A stretch of 64,000 nucleotides of DNA, from contig NZ_JAEMHL010000003.1 in assembly GCF_016458305.1 (NCBI RefSeq), forward strand, positions 372,001 through 436,000, read 5' to 3'. Of the stretch, positions 33,425 to 43,909 are shown one piece after another. The stretch's first letter is position 1. The number at the start of each line of letters is the position of its first letter. The stretch is from Geomonas anaerohicana. Its GTDB lineage: Bacteria; Desulfobacterota; Desulfuromonadia; Geobacterales; Geobacteraceae. Under the pieces are notes generated by a model. It saw only the letters and a list, made by a program, of their open reading frames with translations. It ran no database searches and was not told the DNA's origin. Position numbers and translations under genes: made by a program.

Positions 33425-35905
33425 ATGCGGACACTGGTTGATCTATTCCATAGTTTCGCGCAGTGGGGCGACAAGACCGCGTTGGTGAACCGCACCGGCG
33501 TGCGCCGTTTCGCTGTCTCCTATCGTGAGCTTTCGCTACTGTCCCTCAAAATGGCCGCTCTGCTGGCACGACAAGGGGTCGAGCCGGGGGACCGCGTCCT
33601 CTTGTGGGGACCGAACTCGTCCTGGTGGGGTGTTGCCTATTGGGGCGTAATCATGCGCGGCGCCATCGCGGTTCCTGTGGACTTCATGTCCGACCGCGGC
33701 CGGGCCGAATCCATTCTGAAGCTGACCCAGGCCAAGGTGGTGCTGCAAAGCCGCTTCAAGCCGGAACGGCTCCAGGTCGAGAATTCACTGCTGCTTGAGG
33801 ATCTGAAGTACCTGCTGGAGGACGTGGCGCCTTACCCGGACGTGGTGCATCCCGCCCCCGATGACATCGCGCAACTTATTTATACTTCCGGGACCACCGG
33901 CAACCCGAAAGGGGTGATCCTGACCCACAGGAACCTGGTGGCCAACATCCTGCAGATCAACCAGCAGGTGCCTATCATCACTCCGGAGTTTTCCTTTCTC
34001 TCGCTGCTGCCGCTGTCGCACATGTTCGAGCAGATGGGTGGTTTCTTCACGCCGCTGTACCGCGGCGCCGCCGTCATCTATCCGCGTACCTTGAAGCCTT
34101 CCGCGATCATGGAGGCGCTCGGCGAGGAAGACGTCTACGTCATCATGTCCGTGCCGCGCCTGATGCAGCTTTTGAAGACCACCATCGAGCGCGAGCTGGC
34201 CGAGAAGCATCTCTCCGGGGTCTTCGCCTCCCTGGCGAAGTTCGGGGCGGGGCTCTCCAAACCGGCGCGCAAGAAACTCTTCCTGCCGGTGCAAAAGAAG
34301 TTCGGCACCAACTTCACCGTGTTCGTCTCGGGCGGGGCTCCTCTCGACCCGGACGTGTTCCGCTTCTGGGACAGCATGGGATTCACCGTCCTGGAGGGGT
34401 ACGGGCTGTCCGAGTGCTCGCCGGTCCTCTGCGTCAACACCATCGACAAGCAGGTTGCCGGCTCGGTGGGGCCGCCGCTCCCCGGGGTGGAGCTCAGGCT
34501 GGACGGCAAGGAGGTGGTGGTCAGGGGGGATAACGTCTTTCCCGGCTACTACCAGAACGAGGCCGCGACCAAAGGCGCCTTCACAGCCGACGGCTGGTTC
34601 AGGACCGGCGACCTGGGCGAGATCGGGCCGGACGGCTGGCTCTCCATCAAGGGGCGCGAGAAGGAGTTGATTGTCACCGGCAGCGGGGTGAACGTCTATC
34701 CCGACGAACTGGAGGCGGTGCTGAACAAGGTGCCCGGCGTCAAGGAATCCTGCGTCATCGGCCTGGACCGCGGTGCCGGCGAGGAGGTGCACGCGGTCCT
34801 GTTGCTGGACGACAGCGGCGCCAAGCCCGACGAGATCCTGGCCCGGGCCAACGCCCAGCTGGACACCATGCACCAGATCACCGGGTACACCATCTGGCGC
34901 GAGCCCGAGTTCCCGAAGACCACCACGCTCAAGATCAGGAAGTTCCAGGTCAAGGAGCAGGTGAAGCAGGGCGCCGCTGTGGGGGGCGCCGGGACCACCC
35001 AGGACCACCTGGTGAACCTGCTGGCCAAGGTCACCGGTGCCGACCCGGGGGAGATCAAGGAGGAATCCCTGCTGGTCGCCGACCTCGGGCTCACCTCCAT
35101 CGGCCGGCTCGAGCTGGTCAACTACCTGGAGCAGGAATTCCGCCTCGACATCGAGGATTCCCAGATCGGGCCCCAGACCAGGGTCTTGGAGGTGCGCCGC
35201 ATCATTGCCCGGCGCGAGAAGGGGCACCGGCGAGGTCACTACCGCTTCTGGACCAACTCGGTGCCGGTGCGCGCGCTGCGCATGCTCGGTGACGCGCTCC
35301 TGAACTACCCCCTGTACCGGCTCTTCGTGACGCTCGAGGTGCGCGGGCGCGAGAACGTCGAGCATCTGGACGAACCGGTGATCTTCGTCGCCAACCACCT
35401 GGGGTACTTCGATCAGCCCTCGCTGATGTTCGCGCTCCCCAGGAAGGTCCGCTACCGCACCGCCACCGCCGCCTGGGAGGAGTTCTTCTTCGGCGACTAC
35501 CACGGCCTGGACCGCTTCTGGCGCCTGGCGGCCTATCAGTACGGGACCCTGTTTCTGAACCTGTTCCCGCTGCCGCAGACCAGCGGCTTCTCCACCGCCG
35601 TCAAGTACATGGGAAAACTGACCGACCGGGGGCTCAATACCCTTATCTTCCCAGAGGGTGGACACTCGCACGACGGCAGCATGCAGGACTTCCAGCTCGG
35701 CCTGGGCATCATCGCCAAGGAACTGGAGATCCCCATCGTGCCGGTGAAGATCGTGGGGACCGACAAGATCCTTGCCCCGAAACAAAGCGGCCTCCCCAAC
35801 CGGGGCACGGTTACGGTCAGCTTCGGCAAACCGCTCCACTTCCGGTTCGAGGAACCTGCCGAAATCGTGGCGCGGGCGCAGGCTGCGGTGGCTGAAATTC
35901 AATGA
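33425..35905 (+). CDS. Acyl-ACP/CoA ligase - ACP - acyltransferase fusion (Aas-like)
   Basis: An 826-residue multidomain enzyme. Residues about 5-540 are an AMP-forming ligase (YTSGTTGNPKG at 153-163; a C-terminal GRXKE-type motif GREKELIVTGSG). About 542-605 is an acyl-carrier domain with the phosphopantetheine serine near S558 (DLGLTSIGR). About 640-820 is a PlsC-type acyltransferase with NHLGYFD (H658, D663) and FPEGGHS. E. coli Aas, which re-acylates lysophospholipids, has acyltransferase first and no carrier domain of its own; here the order is reversed and a carrier is built in. Start chosen at the ATG after GGGAG. The MFS transporter gene follows after 24 bp. Confidence 0.9.
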   Translation: MRTLVDLFHSFAQWGDKTALVNRTGVRRFAVSYRELSLLSLKMAALLARQGVEPGDRVLLWGPNSSWWGVAYWGVIMRGAIAVPVDFMSDRGRAESILKLTQAKVVLQSRFKPERLQVENSLLLEDLKYLLEDVAPYPDVVHPAPDDIAQLIYTSGTTGNPKGVILTHRNLVANILQINQQVPIITPEFSFLSLLPLSHMFEQMGGFFTPLYRGAAVIYPRTLKPSAIMEALGEEDVYVIMSVPRLMQLLKTTIERELAEKHLSGVFASLAKFGAGLSKPARKKLFLPVQKKFGTNFTVFVSGGAPLDPDVFRFWDSMGFTVLEGYGLSECSPVLCVNTIDKQVAGSVGPPLPGVELRLDGKEVVVRGDNVFPGYYQNEAATKGAFTADGWFRTGDLGEIGPDGWLSIKGREKELIVTGSGVNVYPDELEAVLNKVPGVKESCVIGLDRGAGEEVHAVLLLDDSGAKPDEILARANAQLDTMHQITGYTIWREPEFPKTTTLKIRKFQVKEQVKQGAAVGGAGTTQDHLVNLLAKVTGADPGEIKEESLLVADLGLTSIGRLELVNYLEQEFRLDIEDSQIGPQTRVLEVRRIIARREKGHRRGHYRFWTNSVPVRALRMLGDALLNYPLYRLFVTLEVRGRENVEHLDEPVIFVANHLGYFDQPSLMFALPRKVRYRTATAAWEEFFFGDYHGLDRFWRLAAYQYGTLFLNLFPLPQTSGFSTAVKYMGKLTDRGLNTLIFPEGGHSHDGSMQDFQLGLGIIAKELEIPIVPVKIVGTDKILAPKQSGLPNRGTVTVSFGKPLHFRFEEPAEIVARAQAAVAEIQ

Positions 35906-35929
35906 TGTTGTGCTGAAGGAGTGTGTCGG

Positions 35930-37168
35930 ATGAAGGAACCCATTTCCCTGGCTTACCGCCGCTATGCCCTGGGGCTTTTGCTGGCGGTGAACCTCTTGAA
36001 CTACATCGACCGGCAGGTGCTGTTTGCCGTCTTCCCGCTCATCAAGGCGGACCTCTCCATAACCGACACGGAACTGGGCCTCTTGGGCAGCGCCTTCATG
36101 GTGAGCTACATGGTGATCGCCCCCGTTTTCGGCTGGCTGGGCGACCACTGGGATCGGGTCAAGCTCGCCTCGACCGGCGTCGTCATCTGGAGCTTCGCCA
36201 CCATCCTGGCCGGCTTCGCCCCCGGCTACCGCTCGCTCCTTGCCGCCCGCGCCACCGTCGGGGTAGGGGAGGCCAGCTTCGGGACCGTCTCGCCGGGACT
36301 GATCGCCGACTTCTTCGAGAAGGAAAAGCGCGGCAGCGTCCTCTCCTGGTTCTACGTCGCCATTCCCGTCGGGAGTGCCCTCGGCTACCTCCTGGGCGGC
36401 GTCCTCGGCCAGCGCTTCGGCTGGCACTCCGCCTTCTTGATGGTCGGCCTGCCCGGTCTCCTCATCGCCGTACCGCTCTGGTTCCTGCGCGCGCCCGAGA
36501 GCAAGGCTCCCGATAACGAATCGGCGGCGGGGGAGGGATTCGCCGGCTACCTGCAGCTCTTCCACAACCGCTCCTTCGTCACCAACACGCTGGCCATGGC
36601 CGCGATGACCTTCGCCATCGGCGGCTTGGCCCAGTGGATCCCCACTTTCCTGTTCCGTACCCATGCACTGAACGTGGAGAAGGCCAACCTGATGTTCGGC
36701 GCCGTCACCGTGGTGGCCGGCATCCTGGGCACCCTGGTTGGGGGCGTCTTGGGTGACCGGTGGCAGAAAAAGAGCAGCAAGGGATACCTGCTGGTGTCGG
36801 GCTGGGGCTTCTTCATCGGCGCCCCCTTCGCCGCCTGGGCCATCCTGGCCGGTGGCGTCCCCTCCTGCATGGCGGCGATCTTCATGGCCGAGTTCTTCCT
36901 GTTCCTCAACACCGGTCCGCTCAACACCGTGATCATCAACGTGACCAACCCGGGCATGCGCGCCATGGCCTTCGCCGTGAACATCTTCTTCATCCACGCC
37001 CTGGGCGACGCCATTTCCCCGTCGATACTGGGATGGTTCTCCGACCAGTGGGGGCTGCGTAACGCGCTCTTATCCACCCCGCTGGTGATGGCCCTTGCCG
37101 GCGTCTTCTGCTTCGTCTGCGGCCGTTTCGTCGCCCATGACATGGCGCAGGCCGAACCGGCCCCCTAA
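35930..37168 (+). CDS. Spinster-like MFS transporter
   Basis: A 412-residue inner-membrane transporter with about 12 TM helices. The N terminus NLLNYIDRQVLFAVFPLIKA, then TELGLLGSAFMVSYM, and the loop GWLGDHWDR resemble the Spinster (Spns) branch of the major facilitator superfamily. The gene follows the Aas-like fusion after 24 bp, with AAGGAG before the ATG. In E. coli the lysophospholipid flippase LplT is encoded beside aas, and animal Spns1 moves lysophospholipids. A lysophospholipid substrate is therefore a strong working idea, but it is inferred from family and context only. Confidence 0.88.
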   Translation: MKEPISLAYRRYALGLLLAVNLLNYIDRQVLFAVFPLIKADLSITDTELGLLGSAFMVSYMVIAPVFGWLGDHWDRVKLASTGVVIWSFATILAGFAPGYRSLLAARATVGVGEASFGTVSPGLIADFFEKEKRGSVLSWFYVAIPVGSALGYLLGGVLGQRFGWHSAFLMVGLPGLLIAVPLWFLRAPESKAPDNESAAGEGFAGYLQLFHNRSFVTNTLAMAAMTFAIGGLAQWIPTFLFRTHALNVEKANLMFGAVTVVAGILGTLVGGVLGDRWQKKSSKGYLLVSGWGFFIGAPFAAWAILAGGVPSCMAAIFMAEFFLFLNTGPLNTVIINVTNPGMRAMAFAVNIFFIHALGDAISPSILGWFSDQWGLRNALLSTPLVMALAGVFCFVCGRFVAHDMAQAEPAP

Positions 37169-37201
37169 GTCTGGATTCCCAATTACCGACCCGAGGTTAC
37201 C

Positions 37202-37903
37202 GTGACTGTTCACAAACGTCTTCGTCCACTGCTGCTGATAGTGCTGCTGATTGGCGCCGCAACCCTTACCGGTTGTGCCACCGTCAAGAAACCCCTTACC
37301 GGCCTGGTGCCCGGCCGCGGCATCACCACCGTGCAGTCCTCGGTGAGCCTGTCTGCCACCTCGGGAGAGCGGAGCAGCGCCGGGCGTGGCTACCTGGTCT
37401 ACCAGGCGCCCGACCTGTACCACCTGCTCATTCTGTCCCCGTTCGGGCAGACCATGCTGGAAGCCTTCGGCGAGGACGACCGGTTCACCTGCGTCATCCC
37501 GTCGAAGCAGGTTGCCTTCACGGGACTGCTCTCGGAGTTGCCGGAGCAGAGCGCGCTGAAGAGCCTGCAGCTGTTTCGCTGGGTGATGGCGCCATCCCCC
37601 CTGCCGGTGCCCGGGCCCCTCAAAGAGAAGGTGGAGGTCGCCGGCACCACCTACTACTTCGACGAGGTCGGCATGCTGGAGCGCAAGGTCGCCCCCTCGG
37701 GTGACAAGGTGAGCTACCAGGGCTATCAAAGCCTCGACGGCGTTCCCTTTCCGGAGACTATCGAGATCCGCAATGCCACCGGGGGCGAGGTCCGCATCGT
37801 CTTCGATGAACCGCAGCTGAATGCGCCGGTCGAGGCCTCCACATTGAAGCCGGAACTGTCGGGAATGGCGGTCTATCCGCTCTCCGAGTTCAGGGCCATG
37901 TGA
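37202..37903 (+). CDS. Lipoprotein, LolB/DUF4292-like
   Basis: A 233-residue predicted lipoprotein. The signal peptide ends in a lipobox LTGC with the lipid-bearing Cys at about residue 25. The residue after Cys is Ala, so outer-membrane sorting is expected. The rest looks like an antiparallel beta fold (GRGYLVYQAPDLYHLLILSP, then VSYQGYQSLDGVPFPETIEI), as in LolA/LolB-type carriers. The start is GTG, 33 bp after the MFS gene, so it is likely co-transcribed with the lipid-remodelling genes. LolB identity itself is uncertain. Confidence 0.7.
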   Translation: MTVHKRLRPLLLIVLLIGAATLTGCATVKKPLTGLVPGRGITTVQSSVSLSATSGERSSAGRGYLVYQAPDLYHLLILSPFGQTMLEAFGEDDRFTCVIPSKQVAFTGLLSELPEQSALKSLQLFRWVMAPSPLPVPGPLKEKVEVAGTTYYFDEVGMLERKVAPSGDKVSYQGYQSLDGVPFPETIEIRNATGGEVRIVFDEPQLNAPVEASTLKPELSGMAVYPLSEFRAM

Positions 37904-38149
37904 CGCAAAAAGTTGACCGCGCCCGGTTCTTTGCCATAATTAGCCCTTGGTTGTGGTTTTGGCGGCAGTTCGATCAGAAGGAATTGTTGTTGCTACAGCT
38001 GCAGTTGCTGAGCCGTTCAAAACAAAACTTTTAATTATATCCGTGTCTTGCTATCCTTACTCTCAGGACCGGCAAAGAGTGCGGTAAGAACGATCAGCAG
38101 CAGAATTAGATCCAGCTCACCGGCAACAAATCCTCCAGGAGTCGACGCC

Positions 38150-38434
38150 ATGAGACACGCACGTTCAACGCTACTTGTAATCGCTCTGCTGTCACTCAGC
38201 GCCTGCACGATGTTCGCAGCGAAACAGCAGCCCCAGGTACAACCGGCACTGGTAAAAGAACTCTCGGTCCCGGTCGGCAAGAACTGGAAGGTCGTCGAGG
38301 AACCGCCCGCCCTGGGCAACGAACGCCGCGAACGGCTTCCCTTCCAGACCGAGCAGTCGGTGCAGCCCGAGGGGACCCAGCGCCCGACCGCGGCGCCCGC
38401 GGAGAAGGAACGCAAGATCGAAACCACGCGTTAA
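38150..38434 (+). CDS. Small lipoprotein
   Basis: A 94-residue predicted lipoprotein with signal peptide and lipobox LSAC (Cys near residue 19). The mature part is hydrophilic (VGKNWKVVEEPPALGNERRE) with no recognised motif. The start ATG follows CCAGGAG; an upstream in-frame start would bury the signal peptide. The hairpin repeat begins one base after the stop codon. Function unknown. Confidence 0.7.
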   Translation: MRHARSTLLVIALLSLSACTMFAAKQQPQVQPALVKELSVPVGKNWKVVEEPPALGNERRERLPFQTEQSVQPEGTQRPTAAPAEKERKIETTR

Positions 38435-38464
38435 GGGAACAGGCACCTGGCGGAGCCAGTCCCC
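38435..38464 (+). repeat. 30-bp hairpin repeat, single copy
   Basis: GGGAACAGGCACCTGG followed by CGGAGCCAGTCCCC, directly after a stop codon. Confidence 0.88.
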
Positions 38465-38603
38465 TTTAGCTACCTAACCCTTACCTGTCAGGCGGGCGCC
38501 CCGGCGTCCGCCTACATCACGGACCGATCCGGTCCAGCCATGGCACTTCCCGAAGCACCCCGGTAAACCAGCAATGCCCATACCACCCTCCAAGGGGAGA
38601 CCG

Positions 38604-39668
38604 ATGGACAGAAGACTCTATCTCAGCATAGTTGCGGCCCTGATCACGGTCGCTGTCGTAGTACTGATGGTTATTCTGGCTGCTCCCGTGTTGAAGCCGC
38701 TCGCCTGGGGACTCATCATCGGCGTGTCCACCATGCCCCACTACAACCGCGTGCTGCGCCGCTACCCTGAGCATCCGGACCGCTCCGCGGGGATCATGGT
38801 GCTCGCCGTCGCGGTCTGTTTTGTCCTTCCGGTAGCCGCACTGGTGGTTACCGCCGCCATCAACGCCCCGGAGTGGTACAAGCAGGTGGTGCAACTGGTC
38901 CAGACGGTTGGCAAGACCGGCACCTCCAACTTCGGCCACCTTCCCGTGGTGCAAAAGATCATGTCGCTGGTGCAGCGCTTCAACGTCGACCTGGAAGCCC
39001 TGGGCGGCAAGGTGGCCTCCAGCAGTTCCACGGTGATACTGGGGCTCGCCGCCGACCTCGCGCGCAACATGTTCAGTTTTCTCGGTACCCTTGCCATCGC
39101 TCTCTTCATCCTTTACTTCATTTATCGCGACGGGGAACGTGTGGTTGCCGCTTTCATCGGCAGGCTCGCGCCCGACCCGCGCAAGGCCCAGCACTACGCC
39201 TCCCAGGTACGCTCCATCACCACCGCGGTCACGGTAGGGACCGTGCTCACCTGTGCCACCCAGGGGGTGCTCGCCGGGCTCGGGTACTGGGTCGCCGGGG
39301 TGCCGGCGCCGGTCTTTTGCGGGGCGCTCACTGCCATCGCCGCACTGGTCCCGGTGGTGGGGACCGGGGTGGTCTGGGTGCCGCTGGTTGGCGTCCTCGC
39401 CCTCAACGGTTCCTACCTCGCCGCCGGGCTCCTCGCGGCCTGGTGCATCATCTTCGTGGGCATAGCCGACAACGCCATCCGTCCCCTTGCCATTGGGGCC
39501 TCCAGCGACATCTCGACCCTCGCCGTGGTGCTGGGGGCCATCTGCGGGGTGGTCAGCATGGGGCTCCTTGGCCTGATCGTCGGGCCCGTCATCTTCGCCG
39601 TCCTGTTCTCTTTGTGGGACGATGCGGTAGCCGATGCTGAGGCGACGGACCAAGCAGAAATTCCCTGA
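38604..39668 (+). CDS. AI-2E family transporter (PF01594)
   Basis: A 354-residue membrane protein with about eight TM helices arranged in the AI-2E/TqsA pattern: two N-terminal helices, a long middle soluble segment (about 85-150), then a helix bundle with ALFILYFIYRDGER and the late DNAIRPLAIG and GLLGLIVGPVIFA segments typical of the family. Members move quorum-signal AI-2, Na+ or other small substrates; here no substrate can be assigned. Start at the ATG after AAGGGGAGA. Confidence 0.88.
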   Translation: MDRRLYLSIVAALITVAVVVLMVILAAPVLKPLAWGLIIGVSTMPHYNRVLRRYPEHPDRSAGIMVLAVAVCFVLPVAALVVTAAINAPEWYKQVVQLVQTVGKTGTSNFGHLPVVQKIMSLVQRFNVDLEALGGKVASSSSTVILGLAADLARNMFSFLGTLAIALFILYFIYRDGERVVAAFIGRLAPDPRKAQHYASQVRSITTAVTVGTVLTCATQGVLAGLGYWVAGVPAPVFCGALTAIAALVPVVGTGVVWVPLVGVLALNGSYLAAGLLAAWCIIFVGIADNAIRPLAIGASSDISTLAVVLGAICGVVSMGLLGLIVGPVIFAVLFSLWDDAVADAEATDQAEIP

Positions 39669-39722
39669 TGCCCGCGCCTTGACCCCGGCAGCAGAGTGGG
39701 TGGGCGGAGGAGGTTTTCCCGA

Positions 39723-40640
39723 ATGGTAGTTAGTAAGTGGTTTGCCCGGGCAGGTCTGGGCGCCCTGGTCCTGCTGATCTTCGTTTTCTGCTACGGTCTT
39801 GCCTGCGCCGCGGAAGCCGAGCCTGCCGGGGAGCACGCCCTCCTTGCCAAGTATGCCGCCATCAAGGGGAAACTGGACAAGAACCAGTTCGGCGCCCCCA
39901 TCTACCTCGAGTCCACCGAGGGGCAGGACTCGGTCCGGGTCGACATGTACGGCGTCATCCACCACCCCTACGACATCGTGCGTGAGGCGCTGCAGTCCCC
40001 GGCGGCGTGGTGCGAAATCACCCCCCTGCACATCAACATCAAGGCCTGCGTGTACAAGACCGTCAAGCAGCAGACCCTGTTGACCCTCTACAGCGGCCGC
40101 AAGTACTTCCAGCCCCCCTCCGACGCCTACCCTCTGAAGCTTGCCTTCCGGGTCGGCGCCAGTCGCCCCGACTACCTGGAGCTTTCCCTGGTAGGTGAAG
40201 AAGGACCTTTCGGCACCCGTGATCACCGCATCGGGGTGCAGGCGGTCCCCCTGGAGGGGCAGGCCACCTTCCTGCACTTCAGCTACACCTACAGCCACGG
40301 CACCATGGCACGCATGGCCATCAAGACCTACTTCGCCACGCTGGGGCGGGACAAGGTGGGCTTCACCATGGTCGGCGAAGACGGCAAACAGGCCTACATC
40401 GACGGGGTGCGCGGCGCGGTGGAACGCAACACGATGCGTTACTACCTGGCCCTGCAGACCTACCTGGATACCCTGAAGATCCCGGAGGGGCAGCGTTTCG
40501 AGCAGCGCCTGAACCGGTGGTACGACCTGACCGCCAAGTACCCGCGCCAGTTGAAGGAAATCGACAAGGCCGCCTACCTCAGCAACAAGAAACTGGAGCG
40601 GGCCCAGCAGGAGGCTCTGCAGGCCAAGCAGGGAAGCTGA
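39723..40640 (+). CDS. Exported protein, possible START/SRPBCC fold
   Basis: A 305-residue exported protein with signal peptide (about 1-30, cleavage near CAA-EAEP). The central part (VIHHPYDIVREALQSPAAWCE, and LSLVGEEGPFGTRDHRIGV) resembles the helix-grip START/SRPBCC pattern of lipid-binding proteins, but I am not certain. The C-terminal 60 residues are helical and charged. The gene has GGAGGAGG before the ATG and precedes an Att/Lol-type exporter by 32 bp, suggesting a shared lipid-related task. Confidence 0.65.
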   Translation: MVVSKWFARAGLGALVLLIFVFCYGLACAAEAEPAGEHALLAKYAAIKGKLDKNQFGAPIYLESTEGQDSVRVDMYGVIHHPYDIVREALQSPAAWCEITPLHINIKACVYKTVKQQTLLTLYSGRKYFQPPSDAYPLKLAFRVGASRPDYLELSLVGEEGPFGTRDHRIGVQAVPLEGQATFLHFSYTYSHGTMARMAIKTYFATLGRDKVGFTMVGEDGKQAYIDGVRGAVERNTMRYYLALQTYLDTLKIPEGQRFEQRLNRWYDLTAKYPRQLKEIDKAAYLSNKKLERAQQEALQAKQGS

Positions 40641-40672
40641 TCGGCGCCTCCTCCCCGGGCAAAGGACATGTG

Positions 40673-41377
40673 ATGGCAGAACCGATTGTCGAACTTAAGG
40701 GCATCGGCAAGGGTTTTCACGAAGGGGACCGGGAGCGGGTCGTCTTTCGGGATGCCTCCCTTACCATCGACCCCGGCTCCTGGGTGTTCCTGTTCGGGCG
40801 CAGCGGTTCCGGCAAATCGACCTTGCTGAACCTGGTATCCGGCATCGACCTCCCCGACCGTGGCGAGGTGAGGGTGGACGGCTCCGACCTCTCCCGCCTC
40901 TCCGAACGCGAGCGCACCCTGTTTCGGCGCAACCACATCGGCTTCGTCTTCCAGTTCTACAACCTGATCCCCACCCTTACCGTCGAGGAGAATGTCCTGC
41001 TTCCCCTGGAACTCTCCGGGACCCTGACCCTGGCGGGACGCCGACGCGCCGCGGAGCTTTTGGACGCGGTGGGCCTTGCCGACCGGGGGCGCGCCTTTCC
41101 CGACCGGCTTTCCGGCGGCGAGCAGCAACGGGTCGCCGTGGCCCGTGCCCTGGTGCACGCCCCCAAGCTGGTGCTCGCCGACGAGCCCACCGGCAACCTG
41201 GATGCGGAGACCGGCCGCCAGGTGCTCGACCTGTTCCAGCGCCTGCTCCGCCCGGCCGGCACCACGCTGGTCCTGGTGACCCACAGCGGCGAGGTTGCCT
41301 CCCTTGCCGACCGGGTGCTCAGTATCAAGGAGGGCGTCCTGGTCGATGCGGCCGGCGTACCGGGAGCAGGGGCATGA
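40673..41377 (+). CDS. ABC exporter ATPase (LolD/AttE-like)
   Basis: A 234-residue ABC ATPase of the MacB/LolD class. Walker [10 protein letters not shown] (near 43-51), Q-loop [13 protein letters not shown], signature [15 protein letters not shown], Walker [13 protein letters not shown] and switch histidine in LVTHSGE are intact. It overlaps the permease gene by four bases (ATGA). With the FtsX-type permease and the AttH-family protein it forms a set like the Agrobacterium att cluster. Confidence 0.93.
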   Translation: MAEPIVELKGIGKGFHEGDRERVVFRDASLTIDPGSWVFLFGRSGSGKSTLLNLVSGIDLPDRGEVRVDGSDLSRLSERERTLFRRNHIGFVFQFYNLIPTLTVEENVLLPLELSGTLTLAGRRRAAELLDAVGLADRGRAFPDRLSGGEQQRVAVARALVHAPKLVLADEPTGNLDAETGRQVLDLFQRLLRPAGTTLVLVTHSGEVASLADRVLSIKEGVLVDAAGVPGAGA

Positions 41378-43908
41378 TCCTGTGGCGCGCCGGGATGCGC
41401 AACGTGCTGCGCCACCCCTGGCTCACCGTGCTGGCCGTCCTCGGTGTCGCTCTCGGGGTGGCCGTGGTCACCGCGGTGGACCACGCCAACGAGGCTGCCC
41501 AGCGGGCCTTTCGTCTCGCTGCGGAGACCGTCGCCGGGCGCGCCACGCACCAGGTGGTCGGCGGTCCTACCGGGCTCGCCGAGGACATCTACCGCAGGAT
41601 CCGCGTCGACCTGCGCGTGCGGGGCTCCGCCCCCGTGGTCTCCGGCCACCTGCAGCTCGCCGGCCGTACCTTCCAACTGATCGGCATCGATCCCTTTGCC
41701 GAGCCTCCCCTGAGGAGCTTTTCCTCCCTCTTCGCCGACCGCGGCCTGCTCACCGAACTGATGACCCGCCCGGGTACCGTGCTCATGCTCCCCGAGAGTG
41801 CCGTGGAACTGGGGCTCAGGCGCGGTGCGACCTATCCCGCCGACAGCGCCGGTGTCAGGCGACGACTGGTGCTGGCGGGATTCCTGGAGCCCCCCGACCA
41901 GGTGAGCCGGGTGGCGCTTGCCTCGGTGTTGGTATGCGATATCGCGACGGCCCAGGAGCTGCTCGGCCTGGCCGGGCGGTTGTCACGCATCGATTTGGTC
42001 CTGCCGGAAGGGGAGGCGGGGGCGAGGGTGCTCCAGGAGGTCCGTGCCATACTCCCGCCCGGCGCCGACATCGTCCCCGCCGGCACCAGGGCCGGTGCGC
42101 TGGACCAGATGACCCGCGCCTTCCGGCTCAACCTGAAGGCCCTGAGCCTGCTCGCCCTCGTGGTCGGCATGTTCCTCATCTACAACACCATGACCTTCTC
42201 GGTGGTGCGCAGACGGCGCCTGATCGGCATGCTGCGGGCGCTCGGGGTGAGCCGCAGGGAAGTCTTCGTCATGATCTGCGCCGAAGCGCTTTTAATCGGG
42301 ATAGCCGGCACCGTGGCCGGCCTGGTGGCGGGGGCACTGCTGGGCTCGGAACTGACCCGTCTCGTTATCAGGACCATCAACGATCTCTACTTCGTCATGG
42401 AGGTGCGCCGGGTCCCGCTGCTGCCAGGCGCACTCTGGAAGGGGGCGCTCCTCGGCGTCGTCGCCACCCTGGCCGCCACCATGCCCGCCGCCCTGGAGGC
42501 GACCGGCGCACCCCCGCGTGCGGTGTTGTCCCGCTCGCAGGTGGAGTCCCGGCGCAGGAGGCTCCTGCCGCTGGCGACCTGCGGCGGCGTGCTCCTGATT
42601 GCCGTCGGCTGTGGGCTGTTTTTCACCGAGCGCGGCGGCATTGTCGGCGGCTTCCTTGGACTCTTCGCCGTCATCGTCGGTTATACCCTGCTGGTTCCCG
42701 CCGCCGTCATGCTCCTCTCTGCGCTGCTGCGTCCGCTGCTCGAAACGGTGCTTGGTTCCCTGGGCAGGATGGCCGCCCGCGGTGTGGTGGTTTCCCTCTC
42801 CCGCACCGGGGTGGCGACGGCGGCGCTGGTGGTTGCGGTCTCGGCCGGGATCGGCGTCGGCATCATGGTGGGTGGGTTCCGGCTCACGGTGCAGAACTGG
42901 CTGAGCAACTGGCTGCAGGCCGACGTCTACGTCACTTCTGCCGACCGCGGCGGCGGGCGCTACCGGCCTCCGCTCGATCCGGCCCTGGTGAAGCGCCTCT
43001 CCGGGCTCGATGGCGAAGCCCTGGTGACGCTGTCGCGCCGGGTCCGCATCGAAGGCCCCGCCGGTGGGGTGGAGGTTTTCTCGGTGCAGGTCCCTGAGCG
43101 CACCTTCCTGCACTATCCCTTCAAAGAGGGAGATCCCGCCCGTGCCTGGAGCACGTTCCGCAGCGGGGCAGCTGTAATTATTTCCGAGCCCTACAGTTAC
43201 CGGCATCGCCTGCACCCCGGGGACAGCGTTACCCTGCGTACCATCCGCGGCGAGCGGCGCTTCCCGGTGGCCGGCATCACCTACGACTACGGCTCCGATA
43301 CCGGCATCGTTATCATGAGCCGTGCCGGCTACGTCGCCAACTTTGCCGATGACAGCGTGGATGGCATGTCCTTTACGGCGCGGCCCGGGCTGGGCGTGGC
43401 GCGGCTCCTGGAGCTGGTGCGAACAAGGGTAGGGGGGGATCAGGTGATGGTGGTGTCAAACGCGCAGTTGCGCCAGGCCACGGTCGAGGTCTTCGACCGC
43501 ACCTTCGCCATCACGGGGGTGCTGCGCATGCTGACCATGCTGGTCGCCTTCGTGGGGATACTTTCCGCGCTCATGGCGATGCAGGTGGAGCGGGCCCGGG
43601 AGCTCGCCGTGCTGCGCGCTATCGGGCTCACGCCGGGCCAGGTCTGGGGGGTGGTTTGCGGGGAGACGGTGCTGATCGGGCTCATCGCCGGGGTGCTGTC
43701 GCTTCCCCTGGGCATTGCCGAGGCGCTGGTGCTGATCTACGTGATCAACCTCCGCTCCTTCGGCTGGACCATGCAAGTCGCCATCACACCGGCCCAACTG
43801 GGCCAGGCGCTGCTTCTCTCGGTGACGGCGGCTTTTTTGGCCGGCATCTATCCCTCGCTCAGGATTGCCCGCACCTCTCCCGCCGTGGCCTTAAAGGAGG
43901 AGGATTAG
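41374..43908 (+). CDS. FtsX-like permease, duplicated (AttF/G-like)
   Basis: An 844-residue inner-membrane permease with two FtsX/MacB-type units in one chain. TM1 is near 15-35, the first large periplasmic domain follows to about 245, and a TM bundle spans about 250-345. A second half starts near 390 with more TM helices, a second periplasmic domain (about 510-690), and the last FtsX bundle (about 705-840). The length is about twice a single MacB-type permease. It probably extracts lipids or lipoproteins from the inner membrane. RBS for the next gene (AAAGGAGGAGG) lies within its last codons. Confidence 0.9.
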   Translation: MILWRAGMRNVLRHPWLTVLAVLGVALGVAVVTAVDHANEAAQRAFRLAAETVAGRATHQVVGGPTGLAEDIYRRIRVDLRVRGSAPVVSGHLQLAGRTFQLIGIDPFAEPPLRSFSSLFADRGLLTELMTRPGTVLMLPESAVELGLRRGATYPADSAGVRRRLVLAGFLEPPDQVSRVALASVLVCDIATAQELLGLAGRLSRIDLVLPEGEAGARVLQEVRAILPPGADIVPAGTRAGALDQMTRAFRLNLKALSLLALVVGMFLIYNTMTFSVVRRRRLIGMLRALGVSRREVFVMICAEALLIGIAGTVAGLVAGALLGSELTRLVIRTINDLYFVMEVRRVPLLPGALWKGALLGVVATLAATMPAALEATGAPPRAVLSRSQVESRRRRLLPLATCGGVLLIAVGCGLFFTERGGIVGGFLGLFAVIVGYTLLVPAAVMLLSALLRPLLETVLGSLGRMAARGVVVSLSRTGVATAALVVAVSAGIGVGIMVGGFRLTVQNWLSNWLQADVYVTSADRGGGRYRPPLDPALVKRLSGLDGEALVTLSRRVRIEGPAGGVEVFSVQVPERTFLHYPFKEGDPARAWSTFRSGAAVIISEPYSYRHRLHPGDSVTLRTIRGERRFPVAGITYDYGSDTGIVIMSRAGYVANFADDSVDGMSFTARPGLGVARLLELVRTRVGGDQVMVVSNAQLRQATVEVFDRTFAITGVLRMLTMLVAFVGILSALMAMQVERARELAVLRAIGLTPGQVWGVVCGETVLIGLIAGVLSLPLGIAEALVLIYVINLRSFGWTMQVAITPAQLGQALLLSVTAAFLAGIYPSLRIARTSPAVALKEED

Positions 43909-43909
43909 C

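Noticed and set aside
33785-36997. A 1070-codon minus-strand frame
   Set aside because: Antisense to the ligase fusion and the MFS gene; composition is His/Asp/Gly-rich shadow translation without domains.
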